Below the pieces are notes generated by a model. That model was given only the letters and a program-made list of their open reading frames with translations. It searched no databases and was not told the origin of the DNA. Source: Sphingomonadaceae bacterium (GTDB lineage: Bacteria > Pseudomonadota > Alphaproteobacteria > Sphingomonadales > Sphingomonadaceae). Taken from it: a stretch of DNA of 64,000 nucleotides. The DNA lies in the NCBI GenBank assembly GCA_947477745.1, contig CANJUF010000003.1:1-64000 (forward strand), given 5' to 3'. Made by a program: the position numbers and the translations under genes. Shown here one piece after another: positions 8,919-16,587 of this stretch (positions are counted from its first letter, which is position 1; every line of letters starts with the position of its first letter).

Positions 8919-9431
8919 ATGCGCAACCCTACACATATCAAGACCAGCCTGTTGCTGCTCGCCGGATCGCTTGCGCTGTCCGCATGTGCCTCGAAAGCAC
9001 CCAAGCAATTGCCGCCCGATCCGGTGCCGGTGACGACGAATAACGGCTCTTCCTTAAGCGCCACTCCTGGCAGCCAGGCCGATTTCGTCGCCAGGATGAT
9101 GGGCGATGACACGATCTACTTCGATACTGACCGTTTTAACATCGATTCGGCCGATGCCGCCGCGCTGGGCAAGCAGGCGGCATGGCTCGGCCAGTATGCG
9201 TCCAAGCGGATCACAATCGAAGGCCATGCCGACGAGCGCGGAACCCGCGAATACAACCTTGCGCTGGGCGAGCGGCGCGCCAATGCCGCCAAGAACCACA
9301 TGGTGAGCCTCGGCATCGATCCGGGCCGGATCAGCACGGTCAGCTATGGTAAGGAACGGCCGATCGCGCTGGGCTCGGACGAAGCGGCCTGGGCGCAGAA
9401 TCGCCGCGCCGTGACCGTGACTCTGGATTAA
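8919..9431 (+). CDS. pal: Peptidoglycan-associated lipoprotein Pal
   Basis: An outer-membrane lipoprotein that binds peptidoglycan and TolB. The track begins at 8883, but a GGAAGGAG site seven bases before ATG 8919 gives a 170-residue protein with a clean lipoprotein signal: MRNPTHIKTSLLLLAGSLALSAC, with lipobox LSAC. The OmpA-like domain follows (IYFDTDRFNID; ITIEGHADERGTREYNLALG; GRISTVSYGKERP), including the Asp and Arg that bind diaminopimelate. It closes the tol-pal operon. Confidence 0.96.
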   Translation: MRNPTHIKTSLLLLAGSLALSACASKAPKQLPPDPVPVTTNNGSSLSATPGSQADFVARMMGDDTIYFDTDRFNIDSADAAALGKQAAWLGQYASKRITIEGHADERGTREYNLALGERRANAAKNHMVSLGIDPGRISTVSYGKERPIALGSDEAAWAQNRRAVTVTLD

Positions 9432-9622
9432 TTGATCGAGAGGATCGAAGCCCCCGTCGCCGCGATACTGGCGGGGGCGGACATGGCAGATTGCGCACGC
9501 AGCGAGGCGGGCGCGAATTCGACTCGCGCCGATCCGGGGCCAAACAGGACGAGAGCGGACATCATCAGCACCGAAAACGCCGCCGAAACTGCCAGTCTGT
9601 CGCTCACTTCGTTCACCTTCAT
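9428..9622 (-). CDS. Small predicted single-pass membrane protein
   Basis: A 64-residue open frame convergent with pal (4-nt overlap). The N-terminus MKVNEVSDRLAVSAAFSVLMM is followed by a hydrophobic stretch to about residue 28, then an Ala/Ser-rich tail. The opposite frame 9432-9641 has no comparable features. The ribosome binding site is poor, so it may not be expressed. A palindrome lies upstream in the divergent spacer. Function unknown. Confidence 0.45.
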   Translation of the reverse strand: MKVNEVSDRLAVSAAFSVLMMSALVLFGPGSARVEFAPASLRAQSAMSAPASIAATGASILSIN

Positions 9623-9664
9623 GCTTGATGCGGGGCCTTAGTGCCCAGCCCGATAAGCTAAGCG

Positions 9665-9679
9665 AGGTTAATATAACCT
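9665..9679. promoter_or_regulatory. AGGTTA-ATA-TAACCT palindrome in divergent spacer
   Basis: A perfect 6-bp inverted repeat with a 3-base centre in the AT-rich 170-bp spacer between the small minus-strand ORF and the J-domain gene. It could be an operator or simply part of a promoter; no regulator is adjacent. Confidence 0.3.
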
Positions 9680-9793
9680 TGCTGCGGAGATATTGCAATG
9701 CAGCAATAGCGGATTTCGCTGAATATGCGGTGAATTCGCATCTTCCGCCAAACATGGTTGCATTCGCGGCGGGCGAGGGACAGACGGGACACC

Positions 9794-10327
9794 ATGAGCA
9801 CAGGCCGCCGATCAATGGACTGGGGTTTTCCCCGCTGGCGCGGCTATGGCACCGGCCAGGAGGCCGCACAGGTGCGTCTGTGCGACCGGGTCGGCTGCAG
9901 CGAGCGAGGCGATTGCCCCGCGCCCAAATCGCCTAACAGTCCGGAACGCTGGTATTTCTGCCAGTCGCACGCCGCCGAATACAACCGGGGCTGGGACTAT
10001 TTTGCCGGGCTCGACGCCGAGGAGGCTGCCGAGCGCGAGGCTGCTGAACGCGCCGAGAGCGCCGGCTTCCGCGAATCGGCGCATTATGGCTGGGCGGGTT
10101 CGGGCGATGGATCGCGCAGCCGCGACGAGATGCGTGCGCTCGACCTGCTTGGGCTTGAACCCGATGCGCCGTTCGAGGAAGTCAAGAAGGCGTGGCGGTC
10201 CAAGGCCAAGGAAGTCCATCCCGACGTGCGCCCCGGCGATGCCGAGGCGGCGCAGGCATTCCAGGCGTTGCAACTGGCTTACGAGGTGCTGCGCGCGGCG
10301 GAAGAACGCCGCGAGTGGAAGGGCTAG
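9794..10327 (+). CDS. J-domain (DnaJ-like) molecular chaperone
   Basis: A 177-residue protein with a C-terminal J domain (about residues 115-175) containing the HPD signature in KEVHPDVRPGD, needed to stimulate DnaK ATPase. The N-terminal half has CDRVGC, CPAPKS and WYFCQSHAAEYN, a Cys/His set typical of a sphingomonad/rhizobial J-protein group. Start 9794 (MSTGRRS) is preferred to the track's 9758 because homologues begin near there, though the ribosome site is weak. Its stop overlaps the convergent transporter gene by 4 nt. Confidence 0.85.
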   Translation: MSTGRRSMDWGFPRWRGYGTGQEAAQVRLCDRVGCSERGDCPAPKSPNSPERWYFCQSHAAEYNRGWDYFAGLDAEEAAEREAAERAESAGFRESAHYGWAGSGDGSRSRDEMRALDLLGLEPDAPFEEVKKAWRSKAKEVHPDVRPGDAEAAQAFQALQLAYEVLRAAEERREWKG

Positions 10328-11733
10328 AGCAGCGCCGCCACTGCCCAGACCACGGCGATAATCAGGAATGCTCCCACCACATCAAGCACCAGCCCCGCGC
10401 CCACCATGCTTGCAAGGCGGATGCGTCCGGTCGACCAGGCGATCGCATTTGGACCGGTTCCCGCCGGAAGCATAAAGCCCCAGCTTGCGGCGATGGCGGC
10501 GGGCATGGCGAGCAGCAGCGGCTCCACCCCCAGCGCCGCGATCAGCGCGGCAACTACCGGGATGATAGCGCTTGCCGTGGCCACGTTACTGGCAAATTCG
10601 GTCACGACGATCACCATGCCCACGATTGCGAGCGCGATCACGATCAGTGGCATGGCCGAGAGCGGCAGCAGCGATTGGCCGAGCCACGCGGCGAGCCCCG
10701 AAGCGCCCATGCCCGAGGCGAGCGCCAAGCCGCCGCCGAACATCATGATCACTCCCCAGGGGGCGTTGTTGGCTTCCTGCCAGTTGAGAAGCGGCCTGCC
10801 GGTGCCGTCGGGTATCAGGAACAGCGCCAGCCCCGCAACGACCGCGACGGTGCCGTCGGTCAGCGAATCGGGCGGAAGCAGCGGCTCTAGCAAGGGCGTC
10901 GCCAGCCACAGCACGAACGTGGCGACCACGAGCGGGATCAGCCGGCGCTCCGGGCTGGTCAGCGGTCCGCCGCTGGCCACCGCCACGCGCGCCGCGCCGA
11001 TATCGACCGCATGCCTGGACAGGTGCTGGAAGCGCCCGATGATGTAGGCGGCGAGCGGAATGCCCAGCAGCACCATCGGAATGCCAAAGGCGCTCCACTG
11101 GGCAAAGGTGATGCGCAGGCCCAGCATCTTGTCGAGCAGCCCGACGGCAATGGCATTGGTCGGCGAACCGACGATCGTGCCGAGACCGCCGATCGAGGCG
11201 GCAAAGGCAATGCCGATGGGCAGCGCGCCCGACAGACCGTCGCGCTCGTCCTCGGCGATGCCGCACCCGGCCATGACCGCGATTGCCATCGGCATCATGA
11301 TCAGCGCCGCCGAGGTGTTTGAGATGCCCATCGACAGGATGCCGGTGGTCATCATGAAGGCGAGCAGGAGCCGGCCAGATCCGCCCTTGCTGCCCACCCT
11401 GTCGAGGATCACGACGGCGAGCCGCCGGTGCAGACCCGTCCTTTCGATGGCGATGGCGATGAACGCGCCGCCAAGGATCAGGAACAGGATCGGCGAAAAA
11501 TAGGAAGCCGCAGTGTCCTTGGCGGGCATCACCCCGGCAAACGGCAGCACCAGAAAGGGCAGCAGCGCGGTAGCGGTGAGCGGAATCGCCTCGGTCATCC
11601 ACCAGGCCGCCATCCACACCACCAGCCCGGCGACGATCCACGCCTGCTGGGCCATCCCGCCGGGGGCGGGCAGCACGAGCGTCAGCCCGAAGCCGACCAA
11701 GCCGGCGATCAGGCCGATACGCTGAGCTGTCAT
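10324..11733 (-). CDS. DASS (SLC13) family sodium:carboxylate transporter
   Basis: A 469-residue membrane protein with about 11-12 hydrophobic segments. It carries family hallmarks: WWMTEAIPLTATALLPFLV near residues 43-61, the first SNT-type motif GISNTSAALIMMPMAIAV, GSPTNAIAVG, and the second-repeat FASNVATASAIIPVVAAL plus LPAGTGPNAI. These Ser-Asn-Thr hairpins bind sodium and the dicarboxylate in VcINDY. Substrate (succinate, malate, or other) cannot be fixed. It follows infC by 25 bases on the same strand. Confidence 0.9.
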   Translation of the reverse strand: MTAQRIGLIAGLVGFGLTLVLPAPGGMAQQAWIVAGLVVWMAAWWMTEAIPLTATALLPFLVLPFAGVMPAKDTAASYFSPILFLILGGAFIAIAIERTGLHRRLAVVILDRVGSKGGSGRLLLAFMMTTGILSMGISNTSAALIMMPMAIAVMAGCGIAEDERDGLSGALPIGIAFAASIGGLGTIVGSPTNAIAVGLLDKMLGLRITFAQWSAFGIPMVLLGIPLAAYIIGRFQHLSRHAVDIGAARVAVASGGPLTSPERRLIPLVVATFVLWLATPLLEPLLPPDSLTDGTVAVVAGLALFLIPDGTGRPLLNWQEANNAPWGVIMMFGGGLALASGMGASGLAAWLGQSLLPLSAMPLIVIALAIVGMVIVVTEFASNVATASAIIPVVAALIAALGVEPLLLAMPAAIAASWGFMLPAGTGPNAIAWSTGRIRLASMVGAGLVLDVVGAFLIIAVVWAVAALL

Positions 11734-11758
11734 TTTTGCTGCCCCCCGGTGCGACGTG

Positions 11759-12301
11759 CTATTTTGGCGCCAGCACCATCAGCATCTGGCGGCCTTCCAT
11801 GCGCGGATAGGCTTCGATCTTGGCCACTTCCTCGACATCGGTCTGAACCCGGCGCAGCAGGTTCATGCCAAGCTCCTGATGCGAAAGCTCGCGCCCGCGG
11901 AACCGCAGGGTGACTTTCACCTTGTCGCCATTGCCGATGAACTTGTGAACGTTGCGCATCTTCACGTCGTAATCGTGCGTGTCGATGTTTGGCCGCATCT
12001 TCACTTCCTTGATGTCCTGCGTCTTTTGCGTCTTGCGCTGGACGTTAGCCTTTTTCTGCGCTTCGTAGCGGAACTTGCCGACATCGAGGAACTTGCAGAC
12101 CGGCGGGTCGGCATTGGGCGAGACTTCGACAAGGTCCAGACCGAGGCCGGCAGCCTGTTCGATCGCCTCCTTGGTGTACATTACGCCGATGTTTTCGCCG
12201 GTCTCATCGATGACGCGGACCTTGTCGGCCTGAATCATCTCATTGTATCGAGGCCCGCTCTTGACGGGCGGCGCCATCGAGCGCCGTGGTGGGGGTGCTA
12301 T
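11759..12301 (-). CDS. infC: Translation initiation factor IF-3 (probable ATA start)
   Basis: IF-3 binds the 30S subunit and checks start-codon/initiator-tRNA pairing. Signatures: [19 protein letters not shown] at the N-terminus, [13 protein letters not shown], then the linker [24 protein letters not shown] and the C-domain. The first ATG (12277) has no ribosome site. Reading upstream, the frame stays open and an ATA codon at 12301-12299 lies seven bases after GGAG (12312-12309), giving [16 protein letters not shown] (180 residues). IF-3 genes often use AUU, AUC or AUA starts so that IF-3 represses its own synthesis. Start choice is inference; the gene identity is firm. Confidence 0.93.
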   Translation of the reverse strand: MAPPPRRSMAPPVKSGPRYNEMIQADKVRVIDETGENIGVMYTKEAIEQAAGLGLDLVEVSPNADPPVCKFLDVGKFRYEAQKKANVQRKTQKTQDIKEVKMRPNIDTHDYDVKMRNVHKFIGNGDKVKVTLRFRGRELSHQELGMNLLRRVQTDVEEVAKIEAYPRMEGRQMLMVLAPK

Positions 12302-12312
12302 ATGCGTTCTCC
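12299..12312 (-). promoter_or_regulatory. infC ribosome binding site and rare ATA start
   Basis: On the minus strand GGAG, a 7-base spacer AACGCAT, then ATA in frame with IF-3. The spacing is optimal, while the downstream ATG lacks any Shine-Dalgarno match. This fits the known IF-3 autoregulation through non-canonical starts. Confidence 0.55.
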
Positions 12313-12444
12313 AGTGCAGTTCATGCCAATTTCCTGTTCGCGCCGGTCAGTCGAACCGGCAGGTGGGCGCGTATCTACTTTGAATCGATGCCGCGCGCAA
12401 AGCGCCAATTCGCACAGATGCGGTTAATTGGTAGATAGCGCTGC

Positions 12445-13137
12445 TCAAGCGGCCTCGCGCCACAGCGGCAGGCGCACCATCCGGTCATTCAGCGCGATGA
12501 GCGCATCGACTCGCTGGGCAGGTTGCATGGCCCCGACTATCGCAGGGTCCGCAGCATTCATTCCGCCGGTCAGCGCGCCGAAAGCGGGCAAGACCAGGCG
12601 CGGCGGCTGTTCGGCGCTTTCGGCCATGACGGCGCAGGGACGGACAATCCGGCGGCCGCGTGCGTTGATCTGGATTTTCGGGTGATAATGGCCGGAAATC
12701 TCCGGCCCGCCGGGAAGCGCTGCGGCGCAGTGGCGCAGTACTGCTCCGCCAAGGCGCACTTCATCGACCACGCCCTGTCCCGATGCTTCGAGCCGTGCGG
12801 CGTCGTGATTGCCTACGATCCAGGTCCATTCCACCGCTCGGGTCAACGCATCGAGCATGCCGCGCGCGTGCGGCTCAAGCCTGCCGACACCGGCATCGTC
12901 ATGGAAGCTGTCCCCCAGCGCATAGACCCGCCGCGCCCCCGTGCGCCGGATGACCCCGGCAAGGCGGGCGAGGGTTTCGCGGCTGTCGTAAGGCGGCAGC
13001 ATCTGTCCGGTCTTTGCGAAAAAACTCGCCTTTTCGAGATGCAGGTCGGCGACCAGCACGGCGTCCATGCGCGGCCAGTATAGCGCGCGCTCCGCGCTGA
13101 GCGCCATCTGCTCACCAAAGAACGAAAAGGGAACCAT
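12445..13137 (-). CDS. pdeM: Ligase-associated DNA damage response endonuclease PdeM
   Basis: A calcineurin-like metallophosphoesterase of 230 residues. Metal-binding motifs in order: DLHLEKASFFA (about residue 31), GDSFHDD (about 75), GNHD (about 113) and GHYHPKIQ (about 151). PdeM normally sits with a DNA ligase, an exonuclease-like protein and the helicase Lhr in a repair cluster; none of these partners is next to it here. It is divergent from hemF and lies upstream of infC on the same strand. Confidence 0.9.
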   Translation of the reverse strand: MVPFSFFGEQMALSAERALYWPRMDAVLVADLHLEKASFFAKTGQMLPPYDSRETLARLAGVIRRTGARRVYALGDSFHDDAGVGRLEPHARGMLDALTRAVEWTWIVGNHDAARLEASGQGVVDEVRLGGAVLRHCAAALPGGPEISGHYHPKIQINARGRRIVRPCAVMAESAEQPPRLVLPAFGALTGGMNAADPAIVGAMQPAQRVDALIALNDRMVRLPLWREAA

Positions 13138-13271
13138 GGCTCATCCTTGCCGCAGCCAGCCGCCTTGCGCAAGATCAATGCGACGAGCAGGCACGGAGAG
13201 GAAAGGCGCGCGAAGCGATGCGCGAAGTCTTGCGCATTGCCCCGCGTTCCTTCACCGATGAAAGAGCAGCC

Positions 13272-14147
13272 ATGACCGACTGGAATCCCTTCACCGCCCG
13301 CGCGCAGCACTGGTTCGAAAGCCTGCGCGATTCGATCTGCGCCGAGTTCGAGGCAATCGAGCGCGAGGCGGGCAGCGACGCCAGCTTCGAATATACCCCC
13401 TGGCAGCGCTCGGCCGTCGATGAAGTCGACGGCGCAGGCGGAGGGGAAACCGGGGGCGGCACGCGCGGGCTGATCAAGGGCAAAGTGTTCGAAAAGGCCG
13501 GCGTAAACGTTTCCACCGTGCACGGCGCCTTGTCGAAGGACTTTGCAGGCTCGGTCAATGGGGCGTCGGCGGACAACCGCGCATTTTCTGCCACCGGGAT
13601 CAGCCTTGTTGCGCACATGGCCAACCCGCACGTTCCGGCCGTCCACATGAACACGCGCTTCCTTACCACCACCAAGGCATGGTTCGGCGGCGGCGCGGAC
13701 CTCAACCCGCCGCTTCCCTACGATGAGGATACCGCCGAGTTTCATGCAGCGTTCAAGGCGGCGTGCGACGCTCACGGCGCCGATTATTACGAGCGCTTCA
13801 AGGCCTGGGCCAACGAATATTTCTATATCCCCCACCGCAAGGTGCATCGCGGTGTCGGCGGTATCTTCTACGATCACCTCGAATGTGCCGACGAGGCGGC
13901 ATGGGAAGCGAACTTCGCTTTCACCAAGGCGGTGGGCGAAGTTTTTCTGGCCGTGTTCCCGCGACTTGTGCGCCGCCGCATGGGCATGAGCTTCACGCCC
14001 GCCGAAAAGGCGCAGCAGCTCGAATGGCGCGGGCGCTATGCCGAATTCAACCTCGTCTACGATCGCGGCACCGCCTTCGGCCTCAAGACCGGCGGCAATG
14101 TCGACGCGATCCTGATGAGCTTGCCGCCCGAGGCGACCTGGACCTGA
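13272..14147 (+). CDS. hemF: Oxygen-dependent coproporphyrinogen III oxidase
   Basis: Oxidatively decarboxylates coproporphyrinogen III to protoporphyrinogen IX in aerobic haem synthesis. The protein (291 residues from ATG 13272; the track start at 13218 adds 18 atypical residues) holds WFESLRD at the N-terminus, VSTVHGALS, PHVPAVHMNTRFL, WFGGGADLNPPLPY and the C-terminal signature FNLVYDRGTAFGLKTGGN...LMSLPP. All are expected positions. A short gap separates it from a tandem SnoaL-like pair. Confidence 0.96.
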   Translation: MTDWNPFTARAQHWFESLRDSICAEFEAIEREAGSDASFEYTPWQRSAVDEVDGAGGGETGGGTRGLIKGKVFEKAGVNVSTVHGALSKDFAGSVNGASADNRAFSATGISLVAHMANPHVPAVHMNTRFLTTTKAWFGGGADLNPPLPYDEDTAEFHAAFKAACDAHGADYYERFKAWANEYFYIPHRKVHRGVGGIFYDHLECADEAAWEANFAFTKAVGEVFLAVFPRLVRRRMGMSFTPAEKAQQLEWRGRYAEFNLVYDRGTAFGLKTGGNVDAILMSLPPEATWT

Positions 14148-14183
14148 CCAACAAGACAAATAACAACGAGAGGACGATAAGAA

Positions 14184-14645
14184 ATGGCAGAAATGAGCGA
14201 TATCGAGCGGCTTGTCGCGCTTGAGGAGATCCGGCTGCTCAAGGCCCGGCGCGACCAGGCGATCGATACCAAGAACTGGGAGCTCTATCACTCGCTCCAC
14301 GCCCCGCATCACGTTTCGCACAACGAGGGACTACCGCGCTGGGAAGGCCCCGATGCGATGATCGCGGGCACCAAGGCGAGCCTTGAGGGCAAGGTCAGCT
14401 CGCACCATTCGCACACGCCCGACATCGTGTTCGAATCGCCCACCAAGGCCAAGGGCATCTGGGGAATGGAAGACCTGATCTTCGACGAGAAGACCAAGGA
14501 CCTGCTGCTTCACGGCTTCGGCTTTTATCACGAGGAATACGAGAAGGTGGACGGCGTCTGGAAGTTCGTCTGGCGCCAGCTCCGCCGGACTTTCGTGCTG
14601 ACGCGGGAAGCGGGCAACCTGCCCGGGCAAACGGCCGCGCGATGA
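14184..14645 (+). CDS. SnoaL/NTF2-like protein (first of tandem pair)
   Basis: A 153-residue cone-fold protein: MSDIERLVALEEIRLLKARRDQ then acidic/aromatic strands ending in KFVWRQLRRTFVLTREAG. NTF2-like proteins of this kind act as small hydratases, isomerases or ligand-binding proteins; no specific activity can be read here. It is clearly a paralogue of the next gene (shared HHSHTP-(D/E)-IVFES, GMED, LLLHGFGFYHE, WRQLRRT), suggesting a recent duplication. Good ribosome site region (ACGAGAGGACG). The two overlap by 4 nt. Confidence 0.8.
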   Translation: MAEMSDIERLVALEEIRLLKARRDQAIDTKNWELYHSLHAPHHVSHNEGLPRWEGPDAMIAGTKASLEGKVSSHHSHTPDIVFESPTKAKGIWGMEDLIFDEKTKDLLLHGFGFYHEEYEKVDGVWKFVWRQLRRTFVLTREAGNLPGQTAAR

Positions 14646-15070
14646 CCGGCATGACCGACATCGAGCGCATGGTCGCGCTGGAGGAAATCTTCCGGCTCAA
14701 GGGCAGGCGCGACCGCGCGCTCGATACCAGGGACTGGGAAACCTACATCGCGCTGCACGTCCCCGATCACGTTTCCGAAAACGAAGGCGAGCAGCCGCGC
14801 AGCGGCGCAAGGGGCAATGCGCTATGGGTCGCGAAAACCCTCGAAGGGGTGCAGACCGTCCATCACAGCCACACCCCCGAGATCGTGTTTGAAAGCGCCT
14901 CCCAGGCGCGCGGGGTGTGGGGCATGGAAGACATCCTTGTGGACGAGGCCAGCAAGCGGCTGCTGCTCCACGGCTTTGGCTTCTACCACGAGCGCTACGA
15001 AAAGCGCGGCGGCGAGTGGCTGTTCTGCTGGCGGCAGTTGCGGCGTACGCTGGTGTTCGATTATCGGTAA
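14642..15070 (+). CDS. SnoaL/NTF2-like protein (second of tandem pair)
   Basis: A 142-residue paralogue of the preceding gene, roughly half identical by eye: TDIERMVALEEIFRLKGRRDRALDT, VHHSHTPEIVFESAS, LLLHGFGFYHERYEK, WRQLRRTLVF. The conserved His-Ser-His and Phe-Tyr-His residues would line the cone pocket. ATGA overlap with its partner implies coupled synthesis, so a heteromer is possible. Substrate unknown. Confidence 0.8.
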   Translation: MTGMTDIERMVALEEIFRLKGRRDRALDTRDWETYIALHVPDHVSENEGEQPRSGARGNALWVAKTLEGVQTVHHSHTPEIVFESASQARGVWGMEDILVDEASKRLLLHGFGFYHERYEKRGGEWLFCWRQLRRTLVFDYR

Positions 15071-15071
15071 A

Positions 15072-15099
15072 GCGCAGGCAAAGTTTGCTGTGCCTGCGC
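15072..15099 (+). terminator. Terminator-like hairpin after SnoaL pair
   Basis: GCGCAGGCA and TGCCTGCGC form a perfect 9-bp GC-rich stem with a 10-base loop directly after the stop. No U-tract follows. Confidence 0.5.
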
Positions 15100-15243
15100 G
15101 CAAGTGCTCCGCAAATGGTTAACCCCGGTCAATCCCGATGATTTCCCGGATTTTAACGATCTGGCCTTAATTGCCCTCACTCGAAGGTCTTGACGCGCTG
15201 CAGGGGCGCGTTCCGACATTGAATTCGCGTAGGAGCAAACCGA
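15100..15243 (+). promoter_or_regulatory. Upstream region of the beta-rich protein gene
   Basis: An AT-richer 144-bp spacer containing GGTTAACC (palindromic) and TTTTAACG/CCTTAATT stretches; a TAGGAG site lies just before the ATG at 15244. It probably holds the promoter. No defined operator is recognised. Confidence 0.35.
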
Positions 15244-16005
15244 ATGGCCCGCCTTTACATCAATCCCGGTAACACGACTTACGGGCCGGTTCCCGGCGGT
15301 GAACTGACCGAGATCGTCGGTTCGAACCAGGCCGAACGCGTATGGCTGGCGCCGAACGCCAACGCCATTCTCGATCCCTCATTCGTGCGCGGAAACGATG
15401 GCATCGTGGTGCTGGGTCTGGCGAGCAACTATTCGATCGCTGCGACCGTGGCGGGCATCACCATCACGTCCAGCAATGGCGCCAATATCCGCATTCCGGC
15501 GTTCGGTGCGGGCGGTGGCCTGAAGATCGATTTCAACAACGGCACGTTCAACCTCGGCACCGATGACAGCGGCGTCACCTTCCAGCTTACCGGCACAGCC
15601 GGCGTGCAGGAAATAGGCAACTCGGCGTCAGTGATCGGCGGCGGTGGCACAGGCGGCACCGGCACCAACTTCTCGCTCGACATCGGCACTCCCGGCGTCG
15701 CGCGTGTGGTGGATGCCGGCACCGCCAATTTCGCCTTCACTGACGATTCGGAAGCCACCACCAACGTTCGCATTACCCACATGACCAACGGCGACCACAT
15801 CACGGTCGGCAACGCGGCCGCGAGCGATTACAACTTCCAGCGCGATTTCGGCGACATCAACGATCTGGTGATCACCTATACCGATCCGGTAACCGGCGCG
15901 ACCAACATGATCGTGATCGATGACGTCCTGCCCGATTCCGGCGCGGTGAGCACGCTGGCCGCCGCTACGACCGCGATCGGTTACAACTTCATGACCTTTG
16001 CCTGA
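15244..16005 (+). CDS. Predicted secreted beta-rich protein, RTX-flank-like
   Basis: A 253-residue protein rich in Gly, Ala, Thr, Asn and Asp with no Cys and one Lys, and without an N-terminal signal peptide. Two modules are visible. Residues about 45-130 (VVLGLASNYSIAATVAGITI ... LKIDFNNGTFNLG ... VTFQLTGTAGVQ) and about 145-240 (GDHITVGNAAASDYNF ... DLVITYTDPVTGATNMIVID) resemble beta segments found beside Ca-binding RTX repeats in type I secreted proteins. The GGxGxDxxx repeats themselves are absent. Its own promoter region is AT-rich. It could be a secreted surface protein; no function is assigned. Confidence 0.65.
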   Translation: MARLYINPGNTTYGPVPGGELTEIVGSNQAERVWLAPNANAILDPSFVRGNDGIVVLGLASNYSIAATVAGITITSSNGANIRIPAFGAGGGLKIDFNNGTFNLGTDDSGVTFQLTGTAGVQEIGNSASVIGGGGTGGTGTNFSLDIGTPGVARVVDAGTANFAFTDDSEATTNVRITHMTNGDHITVGNAAASDYNFQRDFGDINDLVITYTDPVTGATNMIVIDDVLPDSGAVSTLAAATTAIGYNFMTFA

Positions 16006-16007
16006 GG

Positions 16008-16505
16008 TCAGATTCCAAGCCGCGCCTTGATCGCATAGACCTGGTCTTCCCGGTCGCGGCGCGGGGAGGGGCCATCGCCTTCCTTGGGCATATGGCGTCC
16101 GGCGTCCGACCGGGTCCATTCGCGCACCGCCCAGCGCTCGGCCACGGCCCAGCGCCCGCCGCGCTTCTCGAAATGATCGATATAGCGAAAACCCGACGTG
16201 AAATTGCGGCGGGGATCGTCGGACGGCGAACCCCAGTGAACCGCTGTGCCGTAAGTTTCGCTCACTGCGACATCGCCTTTGCCCTCGACGAAATGGTTGC
16301 CGATCAGGTGCATGGTGCCGTCGAAATTGCGCAGCGCGCCTGATACCCATTCGATGAATTGCTCGACCGGTCCTGAAAAGCCGGTGTGGTGATCGATCCC
16401 GCCGGGATGATAGACCGAGCGCACCAGTTCCATGTCGAGCCGGTCGATGCCCCGGCAATAGCGCAGCACCGTCTCGTGGATTTGCCTGCGATCCGTCTCG
16501 TCCAT
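16008..16505 (-). CDS. SnoaL/NTF2-like protein
   Basis: 165 residues from ATG 16505, which follows GGGAGAGG; the track start 16622 reads into the rsh promoter and is rejected. MDETDRRQIHETVLRYCRGIDRLDMELVRSVYHPGGIDHH is the common opening of the catabolic SnoaL_4-type proteins (one Tyr-Cys-Arg-Gly-x-Asp-Arg-x-Asp helix and a His-His pocket). Later WAVAERWAVREWTRSD continues the cone. Divergent from rsh. Usual role would be a small dehydratase or isomerase; unknown here. Confidence 0.8.
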   Translation of the reverse strand: MDETDRRQIHETVLRYCRGIDRLDMELVRSVYHPGGIDHHTGFSGPVEQFIEWVSGALRNFDGTMHLIGNHFVEGKGDVAVSETYGTAVHWGSPSDDPRRNFTSGFRYIDHFEKRGGRWAVAERWAVREWTRSDAGRHMPKEGDGPSPRRDREDQVYAIKARLGI

Positions 16506-16587
16506 GTGCCTCTCCCGCGTGATAGCTTTCGGCGGGCTTACCTTTCCCATTGCATCGCAGCAAATTGATCCGCACATCCTGCGCACA

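Noticed and set aside
9432-9641. Plus-strand 69-codon ORF after pal
   Set aside because: The minus-strand frame has a membrane segment while this one has no feature or ribosome site.
12843-14321. 492-codon minus-strand ORF
   Set aside because: Antisense to hemF and overlaps PdeM in another frame; no domain.
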